Made by a program: the position numbers and the translations under genes | Assembly: GCF_007665395.1 (NCBI RefSeq) | Contig: NZ_VDND01000006.1 | Coordinates: 186,001-250,000 of the forward strand | Reading direction: 5' to 3' | Source of the DNA: Pseudomonas oryzihabitans | GTDB taxonomy: Bacteria > Pseudomonadota > Gammaproteobacteria > Pseudomonadales > Pseudomonadaceae | Length of the DNA: 64,000 nt | The notes under the pieces: generated by a model | Seen by the model: the letters and a program-made list of their open reading frames with translations, nothing else | Databases searched by the model: none | Told to the model about the DNA's origin: nothing | Shown here: piece after piece, positions 10,240 through 20,682 of the stretch | Layout: every line of letters starts with the position of its first letter | How positions within the stretch are numbered: the stretch's first letter is position 1

Positions 10240-10431
10240 ATGGGTGTATCGAACGAGACGGTGCAAGCTGTCGAACGCATGCTCACCACGCTGCGCGGGG
10301 AGCGGGACGACTATCGGGAGCTCGCCCACCAGTGGCGGGCGATGTGCTTCGAGCTGGTGCAGGAGAACCAGGCCTTGCGCGACCGGCTGCAGGAGCCACC
10401 TCGACCCATGGGGCCCACCGTGCGGACCTAG
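10240..10431 (+). CDS. Small SOS-regulated coiled-coil-like protein
   Basis: 63 residues, start chosen at 10240 behind GAGGAGGGG. Residues 5-50 (NETVQAVERMLTTLRGERDD and onward to QENQALRDRL) are predicted amphipathic helix with heptad-like leucine spacing, ending in a proline-rich tail. I do not recognise a named family. A LexA box sits directly upstream, so expression is probably DNA-damage induced. Its stop overlaps a remnant of the comM stop codon on the other strand. A decayed copy lies at 26523-26714, immediately 3' of the intact comM, which shows the ancestral order small gene / comM. Function unknown; a small partner protein for a repair or transformation factor is one possibility. 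Confidence 0.7.
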   Translation: MGVSNETVQAVERMLTTLRGERDDYRELAHQWRAMCFELVQENQALRDRLQEPPRPMGPTVRT

Positions 10432-10473
10432 GCCGTCGCCCGGTACTGCAACGCCTCGGCCAGCGGCGTCCGC
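10428..10473 (-). pseudogene. 3' remnant of comM (last codons only)
   Basis: On the minus strand this stretch reads the final codons of ComM (LAEALQYRATA and stop), identical over those codons to the intact gene starting at 26711. Homology ends at 10473. It is a fragment left by the event that created the island's direct repeats and has no coding value. Confidence 0.8.
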
Positions 10474-10988
10474 CCTTGTCAGATTCGCGGCGGGCGAAGG
10501 CCGGGCCTTCCCTCCGTGCGCAGTCTTTTGCGCCCTCGGGAGGACGGACGCCCGCCGCCTGGGCGGCTTCTTCGAGGCGTAGTGCCTGGTGGATGGGTCG
10601 GATAAAAAGGATTCGACCACGGGTGGCCAGACAGGCATGTTGCGGGGATTCATCCGGGTGCCTGGCAGCTGGGTGGGCTGGGTAATCCTGTTGCAGAAGT
10701 GCTCCCGGCTGGACACCCTACTGAGAGATTGCTGCCAGACCGGCGACCTTGAGCGGGCGCTCGCGGGTGAAGGCAAGACGTTGTCTGCCATCGAGTGCCG
10801 TACGGGAGCGCGCCTTTCACCGGGCTGAAGGTCCGGGGTCGTGAGACCACTCCCCAGCCCACCTTCGCCTTGCCGGCCTCGACGACGCCAGCGATGCGCG
10901 TCTTTCCCCATTGATTCAGCGGTCGATTCTCCAAGGAAATATCAATTTTCTTTTGCCAAACCCTCCCCGATACGGTAGTAAATTGTAC
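10474..10988. other. Non-coding left edge of the island
   Basis: About 515 bases without a convincing gene. Inverted arms GGCGTCCG (near 10465) and CGGACGCC (near 10545) could form a long-range hairpin. Short open frames on either strand do not resemble known proteins; they may be decayed leftovers of an inserted element. The last 60 bases are AT-richer and carry the promoter region of the GntR gene, including TTGTACA just before its ATG. Confidence 0.5.
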
Positions 10989-11702
10989 ATGACTGAACAG
11001 GTTCGATTTGACAAGAAATCCCGTGTTGTCCAAGCCCTCGCTGAACGTATCGAGCGAGGTGAGCTGGGCTCGGGCGAGCGCCTGCCTGGCGAGCATGAGT
11101 TGGCCGCCGAATTCGACGTCAGCCGCGGCACCCTGCGCGGAGCCCTGTCGGAGCTGAAGCGGCGCAACTACATCGCGACCCAGACCGGCGTTGGCTCCAT
11201 CGTCACCTACGATGGCGTGCCCCTCGACCAGAGTGGCGGCTGGGCCCGCGCGCTGGCGGCCGGGGCCGTGCAGATGAACACCGAATTGCTGGGCATCAGC
11301 CGTGTGCAGCGAGAGGAACTTGCACTGATGGCCGGTACCGACCAGTTCGTGCTGGTGGAGCGCCGCCGCCGTGCCGCCGATGGCAGCGTGGTGTCGCTGG
11401 AGCGCGCGTTGATTCCCGCCGTGGACGGTCTCGAGCAGTTGCCGTCGAGCGGTCTGAAAGATGGCTCGCTGACCGCCTCCCTGGCCGCCCACGGCTACGA
11501 GGGACAGTCCGGCAAGCAATGGATTGGCGCCGAACCTCTCGACTCCGGTGCCGCTGAGCGCCTGCAGCGCCCGCTGGGCACGGTGTTTCTCAAGGTGGTG
11601 CGTGAAACCTTCGACACCCGGGGCCGCTTCATGGAACAGGTCGAAAGCCTGCTCGACCCCGCGCACTTTCAACTGCATCTGAATTTCGGAAGCCCACAAT
11701 GA
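10989..11702 (+). CDS. GntR/HutC family regulator (YegW-like)
   Basis: 237 residues. An N-terminal GntR winged helix occupies residues 8-75 (IERGELGSGERLPGEHELAA, then FDVSRGTLRGALSELKRR), followed by a UTRA ligand domain (about 95-230) ending in FMEQVESLLDPAHFQLHLNF. It is first in an operon with an ADP-ribosylglycohydrolase-like protein, a permease and a PfkB kinase, the same set of functions as E. coli yegW/yegU/yegT/yegV. Its stop overlaps the next ATG by 4 bases. It probably represses this operon until a nucleoside- or sugar-type ligand binds. Confidence 0.88.
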   Translation: MTEQVRFDKKSRVVQALAERIERGELGSGERLPGEHELAAEFDVSRGTLRGALSELKRRNYIATQTGVGSIVTYDGVPLDQSGGWARALAAGAVQMNTELLGISRVQREELALMAGTDQFVLVERRRRAADGSVVSLERALIPAVDGLEQLPSSGLKDGSLTASLAAHGYEGQSGKQWIGAEPLDSGAAERLQRPLGTVFLKVVRETFDTRGRFMEQVESLLDPAHFQLHLNFGSPQ

Positions 11703-12733
11703 TCAGTCTCGAACAGACTCGAGCCCGTGCCCTCGGCGCTTTCTATGGCCTGGCCCTGGGCGACGCGTTGGGCATGCCGACCCAGTCCCTGTCCCGCGAG
11801 CAGATTCGCGACCGTTACGGCCGCATCACCGACCTGCAGGCGGCCGACGGCGACCAGCCGATTGCGCCGAACATGCCGGCCGGGGCCATCACCGATGACA
11901 CCGAGCAAGCCATTCTCGTCGCCCGACGCCTGATCGCCGGAAACGGCCACATCGAGCCCGCGGCCTTGGCCCAGGACCTGATCGACTGGGAAGCGGTGAT
12001 GCGCGCCAAAGGCTCCCAGGACCTGCTCGGGCCTTCGACCAAGCGCGCCATAGAGCTGATCCTGAGTGGCGCCAGCCCCGAGCAAGCAGGACGCTTCGGC
12101 ACCACCAACGGCGCGGCCATGCGCATCGCGCCGATCGGCATCGCCGCCGCTATCGACGATCCCGAGTACTTCATGGGCCAGGTGGTGCAAGCCTGCCAGG
12201 TGACGCACAACACCGGCCTGGGCATCGCCAGCGCCGCCGCCGTGGCCGCCGTGGTCTCGGCCGGCGTGCAGGGCGCCGATCTGCAGACCGCGCTGGAACT
12301 CGGCATCAACGCCGCCCGCTGGGGCCATGGCCGCGGTCACTGGGTGGCGGGCGGCAACATCGCCGCCCGTATTCTCTGGTCGCGGGCGGTTTGCGCCAGT
12401 TGCGACGTCGACAGCCTGCCCGACGTGATCTACGACGTGATCGGTACCTCGGTAGCGTCCCAGGAATCCGTGGTCGCCGCCTTCGCCTTGGCCCAGGCGG
12501 TCGCCGAAGGCCAACTGGAGGCCTATCGGGCACTGGGCGTGGCCGCCAGCCTGGGCGGCGACACCGACACCATCGCCGCGATGCTCGGCGCGATGCTCGG
12601 CGCCACCCATGGCCTGGACGTCTGGCCGCTGGAGGCCGTCGCCCAGATCAAGGCCGTCAACACGCTCGATCTCGAATCCCTCACCGAACAATTGCTGGCC
12701 CTGCGCAGCGCAGGCGCCGCCGCACGTCCCTAA
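11699..12733 (+). CDS. ADP-ribosylglycohydrolase family protein (YegU-like)
   Basis: 344 residues, full family length. Metal-site motifs are present: GLALGDALGMPTQ near residue 20, ITDDTEQA near residue 63 and GGDTDTIAAMLGAMLGA near residue 283. These coordinate the two magnesium ions used to split N- or O-glycosidic bonds to ribose. Being sandwiched between a GntR regulator, an NCS1 permease and a PfkB sugar kinase argues for a catabolic N-ribosyl hydrolase rather than a protein de-ADP-ribosylase. It overlaps the regulator by 4 bases. The substrate is unknown; given the adjacent nic genes, a pyridine nucleoside is an attractive guess. Confidence 0.88.
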   Translation: MISLEQTRARALGAFYGLALGDALGMPTQSLSREQIRDRYGRITDLQAADGDQPIAPNMPAGAITDDTEQAILVARRLIAGNGHIEPAALAQDLIDWEAVMRAKGSQDLLGPSTKRAIELILSGASPEQAGRFGTTNGAAMRIAPIGIAAAIDDPEYFMGQVVQACQVTHNTGLGIASAAAVAAVVSAGVQGADLQTALELGINAARWGHGRGHWVAGGNIAARILWSRAVCASCDVDSLPDVIYDVIGTSVASQESVVAAFALAQAVAEGQLEAYRALGVAASLGGDTDTIAAMLGAMLGATHGLDVWPLEAVAQIKAVNTLDLESLTEQLLALRSAGAAARP

Positions 12734-12801
12734 TAAGAATTCACTGCCTGATCGCTGTTTCTACCTGCCCCAATCACAACAAGTCATCGCAGGAGTCATC
12801 C

Positions 12802-14268
12802 ATGAGTACCTCCAACACCGCGGGACAATTGGAAACACGCGGCATAGAGCCGGTGCCGGAACAGGAGTGTGGCGGCCATCCCTTGCAGCTGTTCTGGGTG
12901 TGGTTCGCCGCCAACATCAGTATCCTTGGTTTGCCGCTGGGGGCGACGCTGGTTGCCTTTCAGGGCTTGTCGATCGGGCAGGCATTCATCGTCGCGGTAT
13001 TGGGTGCCGGCGGCTCGTTCGCGGTGGTGGGGCTGCTGTCCATCGCCGGCCGCCGCGGCCGCGCGCCGAGCCTGACGCTGTCGCGGGCGATCTTCGGGGT
13101 GCGTGGCAATATCGGCCCCACGCTGGTGTCGCTGGGCTCGCGACTGGGCTGGGAAACGGTCAACACCACCACGGCGGCCTTCGTGCTGCTGTCGCTGGTT
13201 TCCATCATCCAGGGCACGCCGGTGGAGGCCAAGTCGGCGCCGCTTTTGACCCTGCTGTTCATCGCCGTGTTCGTGCTGTTGACCCTGGGCGTCTCGGGCC
13301 TGGGTCACGCCACCTTGCTGGTGATCCAGAAGTGGGCGACCTGGGTGTTCGGCGCGCTGAACCTGATCGTGGGCGGCTTCCTGGCGCTGCATATCGACTG
13401 GACTGCCGTGTGGGCCGCAACCCCCGCGCCGCTGTCGGCCGTGCTGATCGGTGTCGGGACCATGGCCGCGGGCACCGGTATCGGCTGGGCCAACGCCGGC
13501 GCCGACATGTCGCGCTATCAGCATAAAAGCGTCAAGGCCGGCGCCCTGGTGGCTTCGGCGGCCTTTGGCGCGGGCATTCCCCTGGTGCTGCTGATCACCC
13601 TCGGCGGCCTGATTTCGGTAGGCGACGATCACCTGGCCTCAGCCGCCGACCCCATCGTGGCGATCCGCGAACTGCTGCCGGCCTGGATGGCGGTGCCGTA
13701 CCTGATCACCGCCTTCGGTGGCTTGCTGCTGTCCAACAACCTGTCGGTGTATTCGGCGGGCCTCACTACCCTGACCCTCGGCCTGAGAGTGAAGCGCGTA
13801 TACGCCGTGGTGGTCGACGTGGTCGTCATCTTTGCCGGCTCCATCTATTTCATGCTGTTCGCCGACAGCTTCTACGGCCCCTTCATCACCTTCATCTCCC
13901 TGCTGGCCGTGCCGATCACCGCCTGGGTGGGCATCTTCCTGGTCGACCTGCTGCATCGCCATCGTTACGTGCCGGCAGATCTGATGAACGTCGGCCCCTC
14001 CAGTGCCTACTGGTACCAGGGCGGCGTGGAATGGCGCGCGCTGGGTGCCTGGGCAACGGCCATCGTGCTCGGCTTCAGCTTCACCACGGTCAAGACCACC
14101 GCCACCAACGTGCTGTTCCACGGCTGGCTGGCGGACTCCTGGTTCGGCCAGAACGGCCTGGGCTGGATTGTCACCTTCGTGATCGCCGGGGGGCTCTATG
14201 CCCTGCTGGGCGGCTGCCGTGACCGCCAGCCAGCTACCCTGATGCAAGAGAACCTCAATGCCCGCTAG
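12802..14268 (+). CDS. NCS1 family permease (cytosine/nucleobase type)
   Basis: 488 residues with 12 hydrophobic segments. NCS1 hallmarks include LQLFWVWFAANISILGLPLG at the start of helix 1, SRAIFGVRGN and WANAGADMSRY. AGGAG lies 10 bases before the ATG at 12802. Family members import cytosine, allantoin, hydantoins, purines, thiamine and, in yeast Nrt1, nicotinamide riboside. In E. coli the corresponding yeg permease (YegT) belongs to a different family, so this operon has swapped transporter type. It overlaps the kinase gene by 11 bases. Confidence 0.88.
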   Translation: MSTSNTAGQLETRGIEPVPEQECGGHPLQLFWVWFAANISILGLPLGATLVAFQGLSIGQAFIVAVLGAGGSFAVVGLLSIAGRRGRAPSLTLSRAIFGVRGNIGPTLVSLGSRLGWETVNTTTAAFVLLSLVSIIQGTPVEAKSAPLLTLLFIAVFVLLTLGVSGLGHATLLVIQKWATWVFGALNLIVGGFLALHIDWTAVWAATPAPLSAVLIGVGTMAAGTGIGWANAGADMSRYQHKSVKAGALVASAAFGAGIPLVLLITLGGLISVGDDHLASAADPIVAIRELLPAWMAVPYLITAFGGLLLSNNLSVYSAGLTTLTLGLRVKRVYAVVVDVVVIFAGSIYFMLFADSFYGPFITFISLLAVPITAWVGIFLVDLLHRHRYVPADLMNVGPSSAYWYQGGVEWRALGAWATAIVLGFSFTTVKTTATNVLFHGWLADSWFGQNGLGWIVTFVIAGGLYALLGGCRDRQPATLMQENLNAR

Positions 14269-15187
14269 ATTGCTCTATACCGGCCAGGTGGTCATCGATC
14301 TGGTAATGGCGGTGGACGCCTTGCCCACCGCCGGCCAGGACGTCCTCGCCAGCTGCGCCAGCTTCGAAACCGGCGGCGGTTTCAACGTGATGACTGCCGC
14401 CGCGCGCAATGGACTGGCGACCTGCTACCTGGGGCGCCACGGCCATGGCCGCTTTGGCGAGCTGGCGCGCCAGGCCATGGTCGAGGAAGGGATCACGGTC
14501 GTCCTGCCGATCAGTACGGGTGCGGACACCGGCCTGTCGGTGGCGCTGACGGATGCCAGCGCAGAGCGCTCGTTCATCTCCCATGTTGGCGCCGAGGGCG
14601 GGCTGGCCGCCGCCGACCTTGCCGGGCTGGTGCCCACGGCTGAAGACTGGATCATGGTCAGCGGCTACAGCCTGTTGCACCCCGGCAAGGCCGAGGGGCT
14701 GCTGGACTGGCTGGCGCAGCAGGCCGGCCGCTGCTCGCTGGCGTTCGATCCGGGGCCCTTGGTGACTGAACCGGACGCGCCGTCGATGGCGCGCCTGTTA
14801 CCGTGGATCAGCCTGTGGAGCAGCAATCGCGATGAAGCCTTGCGCTTCACCGCCGCAGACAATACGGAAGAGGCCCTGCAACGACTGGTGGAGCGGCTAC
14901 CGGCCGATGCCCTGGTGGTTGTGCGCGATGGCCCCGCCGGCTGCTGGCTGGCTCAAGGCGATTGGCGCCAGAGGGTCGCGGGTTTCGCGGTAGAGGCCAT
15001 CGACAGCAATGGCGCGGGCGATGCCCATGCGGGTGTGCTGCTGGCGGGCCTGGCGCGTGGTTTGGGCAAGGTGCAGGCCGCCCGCTTGGCCAACGCGGCC
15101 GCGGCAGTCGCCGTCACCCGGCGGGGGCCGGCGACCTGCCCGGCAAGGGCGGAGCTGGAGGCCTTCATGCAGGAGCGGGAGGCATAA
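14258..15187 (+). CDS. PfkB family carbohydrate kinase (YegV-like)
   Basis: 309 residues. The N-terminal ribokinase signature GGGFNVMTAAARNGL and the C-terminal catalytic motif DSNGAGDAHAGVLLAGL with the base Asp are both present. It would phosphorylate a sugar or nucleoside released inside the cell, probably ribose or a ribosyl product from the preceding hydrolase. Its start overlaps the permease stop by 11 bases, so the four genes 10989-15187 form one tight operon. Exact substrate not readable. Confidence 0.88.
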   Translation: MPARLLYTGQVVIDLVMAVDALPTAGQDVLASCASFETGGGFNVMTAAARNGLATCYLGRHGHGRFGELARQAMVEEGITVVLPISTGADTGLSVALTDASAERSFISHVGAEGGLAAADLAGLVPTAEDWIMVSGYSLLHPGKAEGLLDWLAQQAGRCSLAFDPGPLVTEPDAPSMARLLPWISLWSSNRDEALRFTAADNTEEALQRLVERLPADALVVVRDGPAGCWLAQGDWRQRVAGFAVEAIDSNGAGDAHAGVLLAGLARGLGKVQAARLANAAAAVAVTRRGPATCPARAELEAFMQEREA

Positions 15188-15420
15188 CGAAAGCGCGGCG
15201 GCCCGGCCAGCGACGGGCGAATAGTCCTGTGCGGGCGGCTAACGCCCGGCACTCGACGGACAGTGAAATCGCCAGGTTGGCGTCGCAAGGCGCTCTTTAT
15301 GCCGGATCGCAAACTGATTCATCGCAGTCTTTCAGCCATGCGCAGCCTTGGCCGAGGGAGCGCGAAGACGGAGATCACGCGATCCCGGGCACGATGCCAA
15401 GCGGCGGCAGCCGTCGACTG

Positions 15421-15462
15421 CCACCTGCCACCTGCCACCTGCCACCTGCCACCTGCCACCTG
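15421..15462. repeat. Tandem heptamer (CCACCTG)x6
   Basis: Six perfect consecutive copies of CCACCTG, 42 bases, in the convergent spacer between the PfkB kinase and the MFS transporter. Such a perfect short array is liable to copy-number change by replication slippage. Confidence 0.95.
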
Positions 15463-15553
15463 CCCCGAGTCCCGGCGTCGCACTCGTCTAACGTCTGTCT
15501 GGCGGCGTCTGCATTCAGTGCCTGGTAAAGCGGCTTCAGTGCCTTTACTTGGT

Positions 15554-15580
15554 ACGAGCAGCGCCAACGACGCTGCTCGT
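15554..15580 (-). terminator. Hairpin downstream of the nic operon transporter
   Basis: ACGAGCAGCG and CGCTGCTCGT form a perfect 10-bp stem with a 7-base loop, 8 bases beyond the stop of the MFS gene. There is no T tract on either strand, so it is a weak terminator candidate or an RNA-stabilising 3' hairpin. Confidence 0.5.
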
Positions 15581-15587
15581 CCCCAGC

Positions 15588-16895
15588 CTAGCGGTTGACC
15601 GTCTTCGCCGGCAACGCGACGACCAGCAGCGAGCTCAGCAACAGGCAGGCCGCGAAAATCCACATCGCCACCTGGGCGCTATGGAAGTGGTCCATCACCA
15701 CGCCCATCAGCGAGTTGCTTACCAGCCCGGCGATGTTCGCCACCGAGCAGGCCAGGGCGAAGCCGGTCGCCGCCGCGGTGCCCTTGAGGAAGGTCGCCGG
15801 CAGGCTGAAGAACACCGGTACGGCGCCGATGATGGTCATTGAAGCGAGGGAAAACAGTGCTACGGTGGCAGCCACGTTCTGGGTGAAGAAGGTGCTGAGG
15901 AACATTGCCGCCGCACCGATGATGAAGGGCACGATGATGTGCCAGCGGCGCTCGCGATGCTTGTCTGAACTGGCTCCGATGGCCAGCATGCCGATCAAGC
16001 CGGCCAGGCTCGGAATGGCCACCAGCAGGCCGATATCGGCGGGATTGGACACCCCGGCGTTCTTGATGAAGGTCGGCAGCCAGAAGCCCATGGCGTAGGC
16101 GCTGAGCAGGATCGAGAAGTCGATGCCGCCGAGCATCCACACCTTGATGTTGAAGAAGCCGTCGCGGAACGAATGTCCGCCGGGGTTCTCGCTGTCATCC
16201 TTGGCTAACACCGCGCTGAGTTCAGCCTTTTCCGCGCTGCTGAGCCATTTCGCGTCGGCAATCCCGTTCGGTAGCATTGCAAAGCACAGGAAGCCCAGTA
16301 CCACGGTCGGCACCGCTTCCAGCAGGAATAGCCACTGCCACGCAGCCAAGCCACCGACGCCACCGAAATGGCCCATGATCCAGCCCGACAGCGGACTGCC
16401 TATCAGGCTCGACAGCGGCAGGCCGATCATGAACAGGGCGATGATGCGACTGCGGCGGTACGAGGGGAACCACTGGCTGAGGTAGTACAGCACCCCCGGT
16501 AGAAAGCCCGCTTCGGCCGCGCCCAGCAGGAAGCGCAGGGTATAGAACTGCCACTCGGTGGTGACGAACATGGTCAGTCCCGAGAGCAGCCCCCAACTGA
16601 TCATGATGCGGGCGATCCACAGCCGCGCGCCGACCTTTTCCAGCACCAGGTTGCTTGGGACTTCGAACAGGATGTAGCCGACGAAAAACAACCCGGCCCC
16701 TAGGCCGTAGGCGGTTTCGCTCAGGTGCAGGCTGTCGAGCATCTGCAACTTGGCGAAACCGACGTTGATGCGATCCAGGTAAGCGGCCAGGTAACAGAAG
16801 CACAGGAAGGGGATTATCCTCCAGGTCACCTTGCGATAGCTGTCGTACTGCTCAGCACGTGGCATTTCGAGGGCTCTGGTTTCGCTGAGTGACAT
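15588..16895 (-). CDS. nicT: MFS transporter, probable nicotinate/hydroxynicotinate importer
   Basis: 435 residues, 12 membrane helices, of the anion:cation symporter (NarK/tartrate permease-like) branch of the major facilitator superfamily: LDRINVGFAKLQ in helix 1 and FFVGYILFEVPSNLVLEK in helix 2. It lies last in the minus-strand nicC-D-E-F-T set, the place of nicT in Pseudomonas putida, so uptake of nicotinate or 6-hydroxynicotinate is likely. It is separated from nicF by about 110 bases. The porin gene nicP that follows in P. putida is absent here. Confidence 0.82.
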   Translation of the reverse strand: MSLSETRALEMPRAEQYDSYRKVTWRIIPFLCFCYLAAYLDRINVGFAKLQMLDSLHLSETAYGLGAGLFFVGYILFEVPSNLVLEKVGARLWIARIMISWGLLSGLTMFVTTEWQFYTLRFLLGAAEAGFLPGVLYYLSQWFPSYRRSRIIALFMIGLPLSSLIGSPLSGWIMGHFGGVGGLAAWQWLFLLEAVPTVVLGFLCFAMLPNGIADAKWLSSAEKAELSAVLAKDDSENPGGHSFRDGFFNIKVWMLGGIDFSILLSAYAMGFWLPTFIKNAGVSNPADIGLLVAIPSLAGLIGMLAIGASSDKHRERRWHIIVPFIIGAAAMFLSTFFTQNVAATVALFSLASMTIIGAVPVFFSLPATFLKGTAAATGFALACSVANIAGLVSNSLMGVVMDHFHSAQVAMWIFAACLLLSSLLVVALPAKTVNR

Positions 16896-17009
16896 GGTCG
16901 TGCCTCCTGGTTTAGCCGCTTTTCGCGGTGCTACGGGCTAAGTACGTTGGTAGGCAGGAAGCAATGAGGTCAGGAGCGGCTCTTGTACGGACGCTTACCC
17001 GGTGGCCGC

Positions 17010-17636
17010 TTATAGCGAGGCGAGGTAGTCCAGCGCTGCGGCGCGGGAAACCACATCTCCGTATTTATTATCGATGTCGAACAGGTTGGCCTCGTGGGGC
17101 GCCTGGTGGCGATCGCCCACGCACTCGCGCACCACGATACCGCGATAGCCGTACTGCACGGCATCCACCGCGGTGGCGCGCACGCAACCGCTGGTGGAGC
17201 AGCCGAGCATGATCAGGGTGTCCACCCCCATCGCATGCAGCATGGGCGCCAGGCTGGTACCGAAAAAGGCGCTGGCGTACTGCTTGGTCAACACCACTTC
17301 GCTGGGCAGCGGCTGCACGTCCGGGCAGAACGCGGCCAAGGGGTTGCCCTCGACCATGTCCTGCATGACCGGCGCTTTCTTCACCCACATGCCGCCATCG
17401 GCGAAATGCCCGGGGTGGTAGCGGATATTGGTATGGATCACCGGAATGCCCCGGGCCCGCGCGGCCGCCAACAGCGCGACGCTGTGGGTCACCGCCTCGA
17501 CCACGCCTGGCGCGAACAAGGGCGCGCCAGGCGTGGTGTAGCCCTGCATGAAGTCGATCAGCAGCAGCGCGGGACTCTGCCCGAAGCCGACGCGGTTGCC
17601 CCAGACGCCGGCATAGTTGTCTTCTGCGGTGCTCAT
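17010..17636 (-). CDS. nicF: Maleamate amidohydrolase
   Basis: 208 residues, isochorismatase/cysteine hydrolase fold. The catalytic triad can be seen: Asp in LLLIDFMQGYTTPG, Lys in VVLTKQYASAFFGT and Cys in MLGCSTSGCVRAT. In the nicotinate pathway NicF hydrolyses maleamate to maleate and ammonia in the cytoplasm. The start at 17636 (MSTAEDNY) follows GGAG at suitable spacing and lies 10 bases after the nicE stop, so the genes are co-transcribed. Context and motifs agree. Confidence 0.88.
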   Translation of the reverse strand: MSTAEDNYAGVWGNRVGFGQSPALLLIDFMQGYTTPGAPLFAPGVVEAVTHSVALLAAARARGIPVIHTNIRYHPGHFADGGMWVKKAPVMQDMVEGNPLAAFCPDVQPLPSEVVLTKQYASAFFGTSLAPMLHAMGVDTLIMLGCSTSGCVRATAVDAVQYGYRGIVVRECVGDRHQAPHEANLFDIDNKYGDVVSRAAALDYLASL

Positions 17637-17646
17637 GGTGGGCTCC

Positions 17647-18399
17647 TCAGTAAGCGCCAGACAACAGGGCGCCGGCGCCGGGCACGATGGGCTCCAGCTG
17701 CAGGGCCTTGAGCATGGCGTAGGTAGTGGCAATCGCCGCGGTGAGCACCGGCTTGCCGGTTTGCGCCTCGACCCTGGCGACGGCGCCCAGCGAGGGCATC
17801 TGCACGCACGCGGAGAGCACGATGACGTCCACCTCGGTCAGGTCCAGTCCGGCGACGATGCTGGGCAGCTTGGCCGGATCATGGCGGGCGACTTCAAGGT
17901 TGTCTGGAATCTCCAGGGCATGCCACACCTTCACCTCGATGCCTTCGTGCTGGATGTAGTCCACCACCAGCTCGGTCAGCGGCTTCATGTACGGCGCCAC
18001 CAAGGCGATGCGCTTGGCGCCGAGCACCTTGAGGCCGTCGACCAGGGCACCGGCGCTGGTGATCACCTTGGCCTGGGAGTCATTGTCCATCACCACCTGG
18101 CCCAGACGCTGCTGGGATTCACGGTGGTAGCCACGGCCCATGGCCATGATCGCCACCAGGCAGGCGTAGCCCAGCACGTCGACGCGGGCGTCGGACAGCT
18201 CCAGGGCGCAGCGGTCGGACTGGGCGTCCATGGCCGCCAGTTCTTCCTTCTTCACGTGTTTCATGCGCATGCGCGCCGAGTGGTAGGTGAAGCGCTCGGG
18301 GCGGATCGACTGGCGCGCGGTAAGCATCGCCGGGATCTCGGTTTCCATGGTGGTGTTCGAACTCGGCACGATCTGGCCGATGCGGTAGAGCTTGCCCAT
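17647..18399 (-). CDS. nicE: Maleate cis-trans isomerase
   Basis: 250 residues of the Asp/Glu racemase superfamily. The two cysteines expected for maleate isomerase are in LGYACLVAIM and VLSACVQMPS. It opens with YRIGQIVPSSNTTMETEIPA, which is typical of maleate isomerases. It converts maleate to fumarate, the last pathway step before the TCA cycle. It sits between nicD (15-base gap) and nicF (10-base gap) in the same operon. Confidence 0.9.
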   Translation of the reverse strand: MGKLYRIGQIVPSSNTTMETEIPAMLTARQSIRPERFTYHSARMRMKHVKKEELAAMDAQSDRCALELSDARVDVLGYACLVAIMAMGRGYHRESQQRLGQVVMDNDSQAKVITSAGALVDGLKVLGAKRIALVAPYMKPLTELVVDYIQHEGIEVKVWHALEIPDNLEVARHDPAKLPSIVAGLDLTEVDVIVLSACVQMPSLGAVARVEAQTGKPVLTAAIATTYAMLKALQLEPIVPGAGALLSGAY

Positions 18400-18414
18400 G
18401 GTGCGTCTCCGGAA

Positions 18415-20682
<2,268 letters not shown>

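Larger units (their letters stand above)
10232..10473. repeat. Left 242-bp direct repeat flanking the island
   Basis: Aligns without gaps to 26515-26756, with about 15 mismatches (about 94% identity by eye). It contains the intact small SOS-type gene and, on the opposite strand, the last codons of comM. The repeats mark the two edges of the yeg-like/nic island. Direct repeats of this kind arise by duplication at integration or by recombination with incoming DNA carrying a homologous end. Confidence 0.85.
15188..15587. other. Spacer between the yeg-like and nic modules
   Basis: 400 bases with no convincing gene. It contains the heptamer array at 15421-15462 and a 10-bp hairpin at 15554-15580. 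It is the junction between the two catabolic modules, whose genes converge on it. Confidence 0.6.

Noticed and set aside
10464..10558. Long-range inverted arms GGCGTCCG / CGGACGCC as mobile-element ends
   Set aside because: Only 8 bases match, spacing is large, no target duplication or transposase is seen.
10589..10828. 79-codon plus-strand frame in the left edge of the island
   Set aside because: No ribosome binding site, no recognisable pattern, in a region that looks like decayed DNA.
7990..10911. 973-codon minus-strand open frame opposite the chemoreceptor gene
   Set aside because: Low-complexity Gly/Ala/Gln-rich translation typical of antisense frames in GC-rich DNA; the plus-strand chemoreceptor is unambiguous.
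15421..15462. CRISPR-like array
   Set aside because: Heptamer units without spacers, hence a simple tandem repeat; no cas genes in the window.
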